Both the position numbers and the translations under genes were made by a program. This document shows positions 16,200-23,775 of a DNA stretch of 57,813 nt, piece by piece. The DNA is taken from assembly GCA_959019775.1 (NCBI GenBank), contig CAUEPS010000012.1, forward strand, positions 1 to 57,813. The letters run 5' to 3'. Source of the stretch: an uncultured Collinsella sp. (lineage in GTDB: Bacteria > Actinomycetota > Coriobacteriia > Coriobacteriales > Coriobacteriaceae). The first letter of the stretch is position 1; every line of letters starts with the position of its first letter. The notes under the pieces are model-generated. The model was given only the letters and a program-made list of their open reading frames with translations, made no database searches and had not been told where the DNA came from.

Positions 16200-16982
16200 T
16201 TAGCGAAGGCTAAAAACAGAGCGTGCATTTGCTAAAACTGCCGACTCGATGTGCTTTGCGTCACAGTTTTTGAGTGAGGCGATGCGTTTTGAGGTCCTTG
16301 CGAGCGATCTGATGAGCGACTGTGCGCTTGTTTCTGTGTTTGCCTCCGCTGGTGCATCGGTCTCGAGCAGTAAACGATCGAGTGGAATTTGTCGTGCGTA
16401 TTCGCGTCCTCGTTTAGACGCGAGCATACGCTCGTTGACGGAAAAATAGCAGCCCGCATTACGCGCGCGGACGAGTTCGTCCGAAGTACCGCTAAACCAG
16501 TGGAAGATGATAACGGGGGAGTCGGGGTTTGGGATGAGTAATCCGTGCGATTCGAGGGCGTCCAGCACGGTTCCTGCCGAACGAACGGCGTGAATTGATA
16601 TCACGCGCCCGGTAAGAGGATGTTGCACGAGTGTATCGCAGAGCCGGATAAGTGCCTGTATTTGTAGCGGTTCGCTTCCGGCGAAGCGTGCGGAAAAGTC
16701 GAGTCCGACTTCGCCGATGTAGCGCTTTTGGGCAGCAACTTCGCAAAGCAGATCGACTTCGGCAGGACCGCAGCGGCCGTCGGCGAGCCACCAGGGGTGG
16801 AGCCCAATGCCGGCGATGATGCCCGGATGGCGATGAGCGCGCTCGTTTGCGGCCGAAAAGTCGCGTGGGTCGACCCCGCAGTCAAAGAGCCCCAGACCCA
16901 ACGCCGCCGACTCACTGGCTGCGGCATCGGGGCTGAGCGTCAAATCAAGGTGACAATGCGTGTCAAAGAATCGCGGTTCCAT
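16200..16982 (-). CDS. TatD-family metal-dependent hydrolase
   Basis: The 260-residue protein has the family's metal motif DTHCHLD (His9, His11), GIGLHPWW, the bridging Glu in YIGEVGLDF, a His in ISIHAV, another in IIFHWFSG, and LLLETDAP with the final Asp. TatD proteins are Mg-dependent deoxyribonucleases with roles in DNA and D-amino-acyl processing. The ATG at 16982 is 14 bases downstream of the tcdA stop codon on the same strand, so both are in one operon. The start of the protein matches the family without extension. Confidence 0.92.
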   Translation of the reverse strand: MEPRFFDTHCHLDLTLSPDAAASESAALGLGLFDCGVDPRDFSAANERAHRHPGIIAGIGLHPWWLADGRCGPAEVDLLCEVAAQKRYIGEVGLDFSARFAGSEPLQIQALIRLCDTLVQHPLTGRVISIHAVRSAGTVLDALESHGLLIPNPDSPVIIFHWFSGTSDELVRARNAGCYFSVNERMLASKRGREYARQIPLDRLLLETDAPAEANTETSAQSLIRSLARTSKRIASLKNCDAKHIESAVLANARSVFSLR

Positions 16983-16996
16983 CGCAGGGCATCCTG

Positions 16997-17794
16997 CTAG
17001 TCCAGGCGCTGGCCATCGGCGCGCACGCGCTCGGTGCCGCGCCCACTGATCTGGCGGATAACCTCGCCGGCAATCATCTGACCCATGATGGGCGGCATAA
17101 AGCTGGCGGTTCCGAGTTCGGTACGCTCGTGGATGTTGGAAGGGTCGCGGGGCTGTGTCTTAACCGATTCCTCGCAGCTAAACAGTACATGCAGGCTCTT
17201 GATTCCGCGCTTCTTGCATTCTTTGCGCATGATGCGGCTCATGGGGTCACGTACCGTATCGAAAATGTCGGCAAAGCGGAGGCACTCGGGATGGAGCTTG
17301 TTGGCCCCGCCCATGGAGCTAACCAAACGGATGTCGTGGTCCTGAGCATATTTGGCAATGGTGAGCTTGGCCGAGATGGTGTCGATGGCGTCGACGACGT
17401 AGTCGAGTTTGCCGTCCGTCTGCTCCAAAACGCTCGCAAAGAACTCGTCGATGTTATCGCTCAACAGGTATTCAGTTCGCTTGATAACGGTGGCGGCGGG
17501 ATTGACATCGCGAATCATGGCTTCCATCACGTCAACCTTGCGCTTGCCGACGGTGCTGTGAAAGGCGATGGCCTGACGGTTGATATTGCTGGGCGCGATG
17601 ACGTCCTTATCCAGAATGACGAAATGACCGATGCCGCCGCGGGCGAGTGCCTCGCAGCAGTTGGAGCCCACGCCTCCGCAGCCGAGCACCAGTACCGTAG
17701 CATCGGCGAGCTTGTCGAGTGCCTCGCGGCCCATGATGATCTCGAGCTTGGTGTCGCGTGTCTCGATGGGGGCTGCGGCTGCGGTTTCGGTCAT
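16997..17794 (-). CDS. tcdA: tRNA threonylcarbamoyladenosine dehydratase (TcdA/CsdL-like)
   Basis: The 265-residue protein is a ThiF/E1-type adenylating enzyme with the nucleotide loop GCGGVGSN (38-45), DKDVIAPSNINRQ for Mg/ATP, VVDAIDTISAKLTI, and MGGANKLHPE. The block FADIFDTVRDPMSRIMRKECKKRGI and the VLFSCEES segment mark TcdA rather than MoeB or ThiF. It cyclises t6A37 to ct6A in ANN-decoding tRNAs. The ATG at 17794 has GGAGGATATCT in front; the frame remains open upstream for 54 codons without family similarity. Confidence 0.9.
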   Translation of the reverse strand: MTETAAAAPIETRDTKLEIIMGREALDKLADATVLVLGCGGVGSNCCEALARGGIGHFVILDKDVIAPSNINRQAIAFHSTVGKRKVDVMEAMIRDVNPAATVIKRTEYLLSDNIDEFFASVLEQTDGKLDYVVDAIDTISAKLTIAKYAQDHDIRLVSSMGGANKLHPECLRFADIFDTVRDPMSRIMRKECKKRGIKSLHVLFSCEESVKTQPRDPSNIHERTELGTASFMPPIMGQMIAGEVIRQISGRGTERVRADGQRLD

Positions 17795-18001
17795 AGATAT
17801 CCTCCGATGGGGAGTCGGTCGTGTTTTAGCTATCGCCATTATAGGTATTATTGCGATTCCATTTGAGCCCTTGGAGCTTGTTGAAATGGGATCGGGATTC
17901 GCATAAGATTGAAGCAGATGGCACCCGTTGCCGCGGGTTGGCCAACTCCCAAACACGTTTGTAGCGTGAGAAGTGGCCGTCTTTGCATTACGCGGGGGCG
18001 G

Positions 18002-18088
18002 CTATTTCATTCGACCTCCAATGTGGATGCCGAGCTCCACAGCCGCGATTACAAGCAACAACAACGTCAGGACATCGTCAATACTCAT
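18002..18088 (-). CDS. 28-residue hydrophobic peptide, holin-like/type I toxin-like
   Basis: The reading frame starts MSIDDVLTLLLLVIAAVELG and ends with GGRMK. It is a single predicted membrane helix with a short basic tail. A strong ribosome-binding site, GAAGGAGATGGACT, precedes the ATG, and a promoter with a LexA-like box lies 50-80 bases upstream. Length and pattern resemble the 'putative holin-like toxin' family of type I toxins. No antisense RNA can be proven from sequence alone. It is too short for standard gene calls. The AAGGAGA plus promoter make chance unlikely, but expression is unproven. Confidence 0.6.
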   Translation of the reverse strand: MSIDDVLTLLLLVIAAVELGIHIGGRMK

Positions 18089-18139
18089 AGTCCATCTCCT
18101 TCTCGGGTAGAGGGAGCTGGCCCATCTGCTTCAACTTCC

Positions 18140-18168
18140 ATTGTAGCTAAATACGAACGAATGTTCTA
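18140..18168 (-). promoter_or_regulatory. Promoter of the small peptide overlapped by a LexA-like box
   Basis: On the minus strand a -35 TAGAAC (18163-18168) and -10 TACAAT (18140-18145) are 17 bases apart. The dyad CGAACGAATGTTCT on the plus strand (18154-18167) overlaps the -35 and spacer, and has the CGAAC/TGTTC halves of a LexA box. Binding there would block transcription. Confidence 0.5.
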
Positions 18169-18191
18169 TAGAAGCTGCTGTATTAGATAAT

Positions 18192-18220
18192 TAGACAAAC
18201 ATCTAAATATCGAGTATAGT
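18192..18220 (+). promoter_or_regulatory. Promoter and operator of the ArsR-type regulator/sdpI operon
   Basis: A -35 TAGACA (18192-18197) and -10 TATAGT (18215-18220) are 17 bases apart. The inverted repeat ATTAGA-N7-TCTAAAT overlaps the -35 and spacer, as expected for autorepression by an ArsR/SdpR-type protein. The start codon is 34 bases beyond the -10. Confidence 0.65.
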
Positions 18221-18254
18221 GTGCGCGTCGAACGAAATGATGAGAGGAGGTCCT

Positions 18255-18533
18255 ATGCCGGGAGAGGGTTTTAAGGCGCTTGCCGATCCTACGCGGCGGC
18301 GCATTTTGGAACTACTGCACGAGGGCAATTGTACGGCCGGAGAGCTTGCCGAGCATTTTGACATCAGCAAGCCGTCATTGAGCCATCACTTGGCGACGCT
18401 CAAAAACGCCGGGTTGGTGACCGACGAGCGCCATGGCCAAAACATCGTATACAGCTTAAACACCACCGTCATGCAGGACTTGATCGGTTGGTTTATGGGC
18501 TTTACAAACACGGAAGGTGATAAGGATGAATAA
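18255..18533 (+). CDS. ArsR-family repressor, SdpR-like
   Basis: The 92-residue winged-helix protein reads FKALADPTRRRILELLHEG, then TAGELAEHFDISKPSLSHHLATLKNAGLVTDERHGQNIVYSLNTTVMQD. The recognition helix KPSLSHHLATLK and the 'SLNTTV.QD.I.W' end match SdpR, the autorepressor of the B. subtilis sdpRI operon. It lacks the metal-binding Cys motif of ArsR/SmtB sensors. GAGGAGGTCCT supports the ATG at 18255. It overlaps sdpI by 8 bases. In B. subtilis SdpI sequesters SdpR at the membrane when toxin is bound. Confidence 0.88.
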   Translation: MPGEGFKALADPTRRRILELLHEGNCTAGELAEHFDISKPSLSHHLATLKNAGLVTDERHGQNIVYSLNTTVMQDLIGWFMGFTNTEGDKDE

Positions 18534-19230
18534 CGAAAACAAGGGCATTCACGCCACGGGGGTATCGCGGCGTGTGTGGATTGCGCTGATCGCTCTGTGC
18601 GTCGCCAATGTCGTAGCGCACCTCATAGTGATGCCGAGCTTGCCTGCGCAGATTCCTACGCACTGGGGCGCGAACGGCGCCGTCGACGGTTGGGGTCCTA
18701 GCTGGATGGCCTCCGCGCTCGGCGTGCTGCCTCTGGCACTTCTTGCGATGTTCTACGTCGTGCCACGCATTGACCCCAAGGGCGAGGCGTATCGAACCTC
18801 GGGCAAGTTCTATCAGGGCTTCGTAATCGCCTTCACCTTGTTTATGTGCGCCATAAGCTGGTTGGGTGAGCTTACGGTCTGGGGCGTGGTGCCGGCGGTC
18901 GGTTCGGTCAACGTGCTGATTTCCGGTGCTGTCGGTCTGCTGTTCATCGGCGTAGGCAACTACTTGCCGCGTGTGAAGCGGAACTATACACTCGGTATCA
19001 AGACGCCCTGGGCGCTTGCCGATCCCGAGAACTGGCGCCGTACGCAGCGCTTTGGCGGTGCCTGCTTTATGGTGCTGGGTGTTGGCCTGATTGCGATGGG
19101 CGTGGCGGGCAGCGTGCTTTCGAGTGAAGTCGTCGCCGCGGTGATTGCGGTTCTGGCGTTTGGTTCGGTCGGAGCCGTCTACGTCTACTCGTATCTGCTG
19201 TGGCGCAAATCGCAGCGAGCCGCTCGTTAA
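18526..19230 (+). CDS. SdpI-family membrane immunity/signal protein
   Basis: The 234-residue membrane protein has the DUF1648-type motif LPAQIPTHWGANGAVDGWG after the first helix and the SdpI signature NYLPRVKRNYTLGIKTPWALADPENWRRTQRFGG, then two further helices. About six membrane spans are visible. SdpI gives immunity to the cannibalism toxin SdpC and acts as receptor for signalling to SdpR. No SdpC-like toxin or SdpAB maturation genes are in the window, so this is probably immunity against foreign toxin or a stress module. The ATG at 18526 overlaps the repressor stop (ATGAATAA). Confidence 0.88.
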   Translation: MNNENKGIHATGVSRRVWIALIALCVANVVAHLIVMPSLPAQIPTHWGANGAVDGWGPSWMASALGVLPLALLAMFYVVPRIDPKGEAYRTSGKFYQGFVIAFTLFMCAISWLGELTVWGVVPAVGSVNVLISGAVGLLFIGVGNYLPRVKRNYTLGIKTPWALADPENWRRTQRFGGACFMVLGVGLIAMGVAGSVLSSEVVAAVIAVLAFGSVGAVYVYSYLLWRKSQRAAR

Positions 19231-19296
19231 GGTTGCGGAAAACTAGCGTACGCAGTTCATAGTATGTTCCGGGGGACTTTTCCCAGGTAGTATTAG

Positions 19297-19324
19297 GGGG
19301 TATGGGCAACCATGCCCCTTTTTT
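19297..19324 (+). terminator. Terminator after sdpI
   Basis: GGGGTATGG / CCATGCCCC with a 4-base loop is followed by TTTTTT. Confidence 0.88.
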
Positions 19325-19415
19325 CGTTAAGTTTCAGAGCTGGTTTCCTCATTTCGTTTCCACTAAAGCGAATCAAGAATAGGGAAACAGCAGGTAGAAA
19401 GGATAAAACAGGCAA

Positions 19416-21095
19416 ATGGCAGAGTTCATCTACCAGATGTATCAGGCTCGCAAGGCCCATGGCGACAAGGTAATCCTTGACGACGTGACCCTGAGCTTCT
19501 ACCCCGGTGCCAAGATCGGCGTCGTGGGCCCCAACGGTATGGGCAAGTCGACCCTGCTCAAGATCATGGCCGGCATCGAGGAGGTCTCCAACGGCGATGC
19601 CAGGCTTACCCCCGGCTACACCGTGGGCATCCTGCAGCAGGAGCCGCCGCTCGACGACGACAAGACCGTCATCGAGAACGTGCGCATGGCGTTTGGCGAC
19701 ATGATCGCCAAGGTCGATCGCTTCAACAAGATCGGCGAGGAGATGTGCGACCCGGACTGCGACATGGATGCCCTCATGGCCGAGATGGGCAAGCTCCAGG
19801 ACGAGATCGACGCCGCCGACGGCTGGGATATCGATTCCAAGCTCGGCCAGGCCATGGACGCCCTGCAGCTGCCCGATTCCGACATGCCGGTCAACGTACT
19901 TTCCGGCGGCGAGCGCCGTCGCGTGGCCCTGTGCAAGCTGCTGCTCGAGGCTCCCGACCTGCTGTTGCTCGACGAGCCCACGAACCACCTGGACGCCGAG
20001 TCGATCCTGTGGCTCGAGCATTTCCTGCACAACTACCAGGGTGCAGTGCTGGCCGTCACGCACGACCGCTACTTCTTGGATAACGTTGCCGAGTGGATCT
20101 GCGAGGTCGACCGCGGCCACCTCTATCCCTACAAGGGCAACTACTCCACGTATCTGGAGACCAAGGCCGCCCGTATTGAGGCTCAGGGTAACCGCGACGC
20201 CAAGCTCGCCAAGCGCATGGAGGCCGAGCTCGAGTGGGTGCGCAGCTCGCCCAAGGCCCGTCAGGCCAAGAACAAGGCCCGTCTGGCTCGCTACGAGGAG
20301 ATGGAGGCCGAGGCCCGCGCAAGCCAGAAGCTCGACTGGACCGACATCCGCATCCCCGTTGGACCGCGTCTGGGCAACAAGGTGCTTGAGGCCCATCACC
20401 TGCACAAGGAGTTCGACGGTCGCGTGCTCATCGACGACCTTTCGTTCACCCTGCCGCGCAACGGCATCGTGGGCGTCATCGGCCCCAACGGTGTCGGTAA
20501 GACCACGCTGTTCAAGACCATCGTGGGTCTGGAGCCGCTGACTTCGGGCGAGCTCGAGGTGGGCGAGACCGTCAAGATCTCCTACGTCGACCAGAACCGT
20601 TCCGGCATCGACCCCGATAAGAACCTATGGGAGGTCGTCTCGGACGGCCTGGACCACATGATGGTCGGCGAGACCGAGGTTCCGAGCCGCGCGTATGTGG
20701 CGAGCTTTGGCTTTAAGGGCCAGGACCAGCAGAAGCGCGCTGGCGTGCTCTCCGGCGGCGAGCGCAACCGTCTGAACTTGGCGCTTACGCTCAAGCAGGG
20801 CGGCAACCTGCTGCTTCTCGACGAGCCCACGAACGATCTCGACGTCGAGACGCTGTCCTCGCTCGAAGCGGCGCTGCTCGAGTTCCCGGGCTGCTCGGTG
20901 GTCATTAGCCACGATCGTATGTTCCTGGACCGCGTCGCCACGCACATTCTGGCGTGGGAGGGCACCGACGAGAATCCGGGCAACTGGTATTGGTTCGAGG
21001 GCAACTTCGAGGCCTATCAGGCCAACCGCATCGAGCGCCTGGGCGAGGACGCAGCCCAGCCGCATCGTATCCACCGCAAGTTCACGCGTGACTAG
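19416..21095 (+). CDS. ettA: Energy-dependent translational throttle protein EttA (ABC-F)
   Basis: The 559-residue protein has two ABC domains without membrane segments: Walker A GPNGMGKST and GPNGVGKTT, signatures LSGGERRRVAL and LSGGERNRLNL, Walker B LLLLDEPTNHLDAES and LLLLDEPTNDLDVET. The starting YQMYQARKAHGDKVILDDVTLSFYPGAKIGVVG, the arm insert (LDDDKTVIENVRMAFGDM...), and the linker WVRSSPKARQAKNKARL are specific for EttA. It binds the ribosomal E site and gates translation by ATP/ADP ratio. AGAAAGGATAAAACAGGCAA precedes the ATG at 19416. Codon bias is strong. Confidence 0.95.
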   Translation: MAEFIYQMYQARKAHGDKVILDDVTLSFYPGAKIGVVGPNGMGKSTLLKIMAGIEEVSNGDARLTPGYTVGILQQEPPLDDDKTVIENVRMAFGDMIAKVDRFNKIGEEMCDPDCDMDALMAEMGKLQDEIDAADGWDIDSKLGQAMDALQLPDSDMPVNVLSGGERRRVALCKLLLEAPDLLLLDEPTNHLDAESILWLEHFLHNYQGAVLAVTHDRYFLDNVAEWICEVDRGHLYPYKGNYSTYLETKAARIEAQGNRDAKLAKRMEAELEWVRSSPKARQAKNKARLARYEEMEAEARASQKLDWTDIRIPVGPRLGNKVLEAHHLHKEFDGRVLIDDLSFTLPRNGIVGVIGPNGVGKTTLFKTIVGLEPLTSGELEVGETVKISYVDQNRSGIDPDKNLWEVVSDGLDHMMVGETEVPSRAYVASFGFKGQDQQKRAGVLSGGERNRLNLALTLKQGGNLLLLDEPTNDLDVETLSSLEAALLEFPGCSVVISHDRMFLDRVATHILAWEGTDENPGNWYWFEGNFEAYQANRIERLGEDAAQPHRIHRKFTRD

Positions 21096-21133
21096 GTTTA
21101 TTGCTGGTTTGGTTACGTAACATCAACAAATAA

Positions 21134-21172
21134 AAACGGCTCAAATCCTGATTTGGATTTGAGCCGTTTGTC
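21134..21172. terminator. Bidirectional terminator between ettA and the next gene
   Basis: AAACGGCTCAAATCC pairs perfectly with GGATTTGAGCCGTTT around a 6-base loop; A and T runs on both sides serve both convergent genes. Confidence 0.9.
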
Positions 21173-21173
21173 G

Positions 21174-22481
21174 TTAATGCTCGGGTTCTTCGACTTTATC
21201 GATGGCCCAGGCGGCTCCGAGGCCGCCGGTGGTGTTGCGGCGGATGCGCACGGCAACCTCGCGGCGCTCGCCGGCCTGCGTGTAGCGCAGGGGGAAGCTT
21301 GCGCGGTTTCGCGCGGCCTCGATGGTACCGCGCTCGCGGGCGATCCAGTAGTACTCACCGACAATGCCGAGCGTGTCGGCGCCGTAGGGGAGATAGGTCG
21401 ACAACTGGTGCAGAAGCGGGCCGGGGCAGAAGACTTCGGTTGCGAAATCGACGGGGAAGTCCTCGGGGATGGCGGGCGCTGCAGGTGTGGGGGTTGGGGC
21501 CGCCGCGGGTACCGAAGCCGGTGCAGGTGCGGGAATTTGGTCGCAAGCAGAGGTGGGTACGGACTCGATGACGGGTGCGGGCTCCGGTGTCGCTTCCGGC
21601 TTGATTGTGGAATCTGCGGGCTTCACGGTGACGGGCGCGTCTGCAACTGCGGTTTCAACCTCAACCTGCGTCGCGTTCTCGTTCTCGACGCTCGACTTTG
21701 CCTCGATGGGCGTGGATGCCATGGTGGTGATGCCGGCGTTTGCGTTCTCGGGGTCATAGACGACCGTGAGCGAGATGGCAGGCTGCGGCGCCTCGGGCTC
21801 CGATGCCGCCTCGGTAGCGTCTTGATCGGCGGGCTCGTCGGGCTGATCGTCCTCGGCCTCGTCGCCAAAGACATCGCTGTTTTGGAACGCAGACGTCTCG
21901 GGTTGGTTAGCGGCTTCTTCGGTTGTCGACTTGGGAGCCTCGTTGAGCTCCGTAGTGGCTTCCTGCTCGGATATGACTTTGGGATCGGTCGTGGCGGCGA
22001 TTTCGGTTTCGGCTTCTGCCGTTACCTCAATAGCGACTTCGATCTCTGTCTCGGGCTCGGGTTCCGGTACGGCTTCAACCATAGCTTCGGGCTCGGGATG
22101 TTTAACGTGCTTGGGACGCACGGCCTTGAGGTCTTTCTCGCCGCGCTTTTTCTTTTTGTAGGATTGCTTGGCTCCCTTGGCTGCCTTGGGCTTGTCCTCG
22201 CCCTTGGCAAGAGCGGCATCCCAGGCATCGTTGGCGATGACGGTGGCATACAGGCGACCGCCCTTAAAAACGGTCAGCTTAATGCAGTCGTCAAGCTCCT
22301 CGAGCAGCTCGCGCGTGGACTCAAAGCCCAGGTCACAAGCAGTCATGTCGCCTGCGGCAAGCGCCTCTTCGACCTGCGTCATAAACGTTTGCTTGCCGCA
22401 TCCAATCGCATCGCGCAGCAGGCGATACAGATAGATGTGGTTGCCCAGCGATAGCGTGGGCGTAACTATTGTCTTGCTCAT
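21174..22481 (-). CDS. Unrecognised bipartite protein with acidic Pro/Ala/Glu-rich centre
   Basis: The 435-residue product has three parts. Residues 1-85 are a compact helical domain ending GFESTRELLEELDDCIKLTVFKGGRLYATVI, which by pattern could be a winged-helix of the OST-HTH/LOTUS type; this is tentative. A KKKKRGEKDLKAVRPKHVKH basic patch follows. About 120-345 is low-complexity Glu/Ala/Pro/Thr. The last 85 residues (CPGPLLHQLSTYLPYGADTLGIVGEYYWIARERG...) are folded and end with a basic strand VAVRIRRNTTGG. No signal peptide or membrane helix is seen. The ATG at 22481 has AGGAGATTTGCC in front. Function unknown; nucleic-acid binding is a guess. Confidence 0.75.
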   Translation of the reverse strand: MSKTIVTPTLSLGNHIYLYRLLRDAIGCGKQTFMTQVEEALAAGDMTACDLGFESTRELLEELDDCIKLTVFKGGRLYATVIANDAWDAALAKGEDKPKAAKGAKQSYKKKKRGEKDLKAVRPKHVKHPEPEAMVEAVPEPEPETEIEVAIEVTAEAETEIAATTDPKVISEQEATTELNEAPKSTTEEAANQPETSAFQNSDVFGDEAEDDQPDEPADQDATEAASEPEAPQPAISLTVVYDPENANAGITTMASTPIEAKSSVENENATQVEVETAVADAPVTVKPADSTIKPEATPEPAPVIESVPTSACDQIPAPAPASVPAAAPTPTPAAPAIPEDFPVDFATEVFCPGPLLHQLSTYLPYGADTLGIVGEYYWIARERGTIEAARNRASFPLRYTQAGERREVAVRIRRNTTGGLGAAWAIDKVEEPEH

Positions 22482-22552
22482 GGCAAATCTCCTCTTTACA
22501 CACCAAAGCATCTTACCATCGCACGGGGCTTGCCATCTCGTCGCCCAAGGCA

Positions 22553-22584
22553 AACGGGCGCGACCGTTGCCGGTTGCGCCCGTT
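22553..22584. terminator. Hairpin between two minus-strand genes
   Basis: AACGGGCGCGACC pairs with GGTTGCGCCCGTT (one G-T) and lies downstream of the membrane-protein gene at 22619-23572. Confidence 0.65.
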
Positions 22585-22618
22585 ATACAGGTCGGTTATC
22601 TATGAGAGACAAACGTGC

Positions 22619-23572
22619 TTAGTTGCCCGATGCCGTGCCTTGGCTCGAGCTGTCAGATGCTGTGCCGGACGCGGTTCCGCCCGAGCTGTTCGGGTTGCTG
22701 GTGTTGCCGTTGTCGGTGGATCCCGTACTCGATGTATTGCCGCTCGTCTGGTCACCCGTGCTCGGCTGAGAGCCGTCAGTCGTTTGGCTTGAGTCGGTCG
22801 TGCCGGATTGCGTGCCGCTGTTGTTCACAGAAGAATCGGCGCCCTGCGATTGATCGGGGGTGTTCGAGGGCGAGTCGGTGGATGTGGAGGTGCCCTGCGG
22901 GTCGTCCTGCTGGCCTTGCGATTGACCGGAGCTATCCGCGTCGTGCTCGGCCGTGCGCGACGACAGAATCGGCTCGGGGCGCTCGCCTAGACCCTCACCG
23001 GCGGTGGTGATAAGGATGGCGCCGGCGCAGGCGATGACCGCGACGATGGCAATGGCGATTGAGAAGACGATGACCTTCTTTTGCGTCTGGCTGCGCTCTG
23101 CCGCCGCCTTGGCGCGCAGGCTGTCGGGAGCGACGCGCGCCGTGGTCGCGCGCCCCGCAATCTGGCGCATCTCCTGCGTAGTCGCGGCGCCGCCCAGGTG
23201 CTCCTCGGCATTAAATTCAACGGGCTCATAGGCGCCGGCGGGGTAGTCGACGGCGGCGTGCGTACCTTTGAGGGCTTCGGCGCTGGCAGAGATAAAGTGG
23301 CGGTAGACCTGCGAGGACACAACGGTGATGACCGAGCTCACGGCGGCGCCAATTACTGAACCAGCGATACCAATCTTGGAAGCAAGCGCGACGCTTGTGG
23401 CGGCGGCTGCGGCGCCGGCGATGATCTGGGGAATGGAAATGTCGTCGAACAGGCCCTTTTTGGGCGCGATGGCCATGGTCTGTCCGATGGAATGGTTTTC
23501 GTGAACGCCGTTGTTGAGCGCGGCCGGTGTCATGACGCGCGTGCGCGGCGCGTCGGTGTACTTGGTTGTCAT
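22619..23572 (-). CDS. Membrane protein with a long Ser/Thr/Gly/Asn-rich exported tail
   Basis: The 317-residue protein is not one I recognise. Residues about 45-85 form a hydrophobic hairpin (IIAGAAAAATSVALASKIGIAGSVIGAAVSSVITVVSS). A cytoplasmic-looking stretch with RAKAAAERSQTQKK follows, then a strong membrane helix VIVFSIAIAIVAVIACAGAILITT (about 170-193). The last 115 residues are almost only Ser, Thr, Gly, Asn, Gln and Asp, as in cell-wall-spanning linkers. The ATG at 23572 follows GGGAGGACCCCGT. It may be a surface-exposed envelope protein. It sits upstream of the unrecognised bipartite protein, with a hairpin between them. Confidence 0.78.
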   Translation of the reverse strand: MTTKYTDAPRTRVMTPAALNNGVHENHSIGQTMAIAPKKGLFDDISIPQIIAGAAAAATSVALASKIGIAGSVIGAAVSSVITVVSSQVYRHFISASAEALKGTHAAVDYPAGAYEPVEFNAEEHLGGAATTQEMRQIAGRATTARVAPDSLRAKAAAERSQTQKKVIVFSIAIAIVAVIACAGAILITTAGEGLGERPEPILSSRTAEHDADSSGQSQGQQDDPQGTSTSTDSPSNTPDQSQGADSSVNNSGTQSGTTDSSQTTDGSQPSTGDQTSGNTSSTGSTDNGNTSNPNSSGGTASGTASDSSSQGTASGN

Positions 23573-23775
23573 ACGGGGTCCTCCCGGTGTAAATCTGCTT
23601 CGTTTCGTGTAGCCATCAGGGTACCCACCAGATGTGAATCGTACGTGACATTTAACAGATACCATCAACTCATCAATAGCTCACCAAGTTGGTGGGATGC
23701 GGTTACACCCGGCGGTTGAACTACAATAGGGCTTGCTAATTGTGTTGAATGGCGTCTACGCACGGGAGCATTCTT

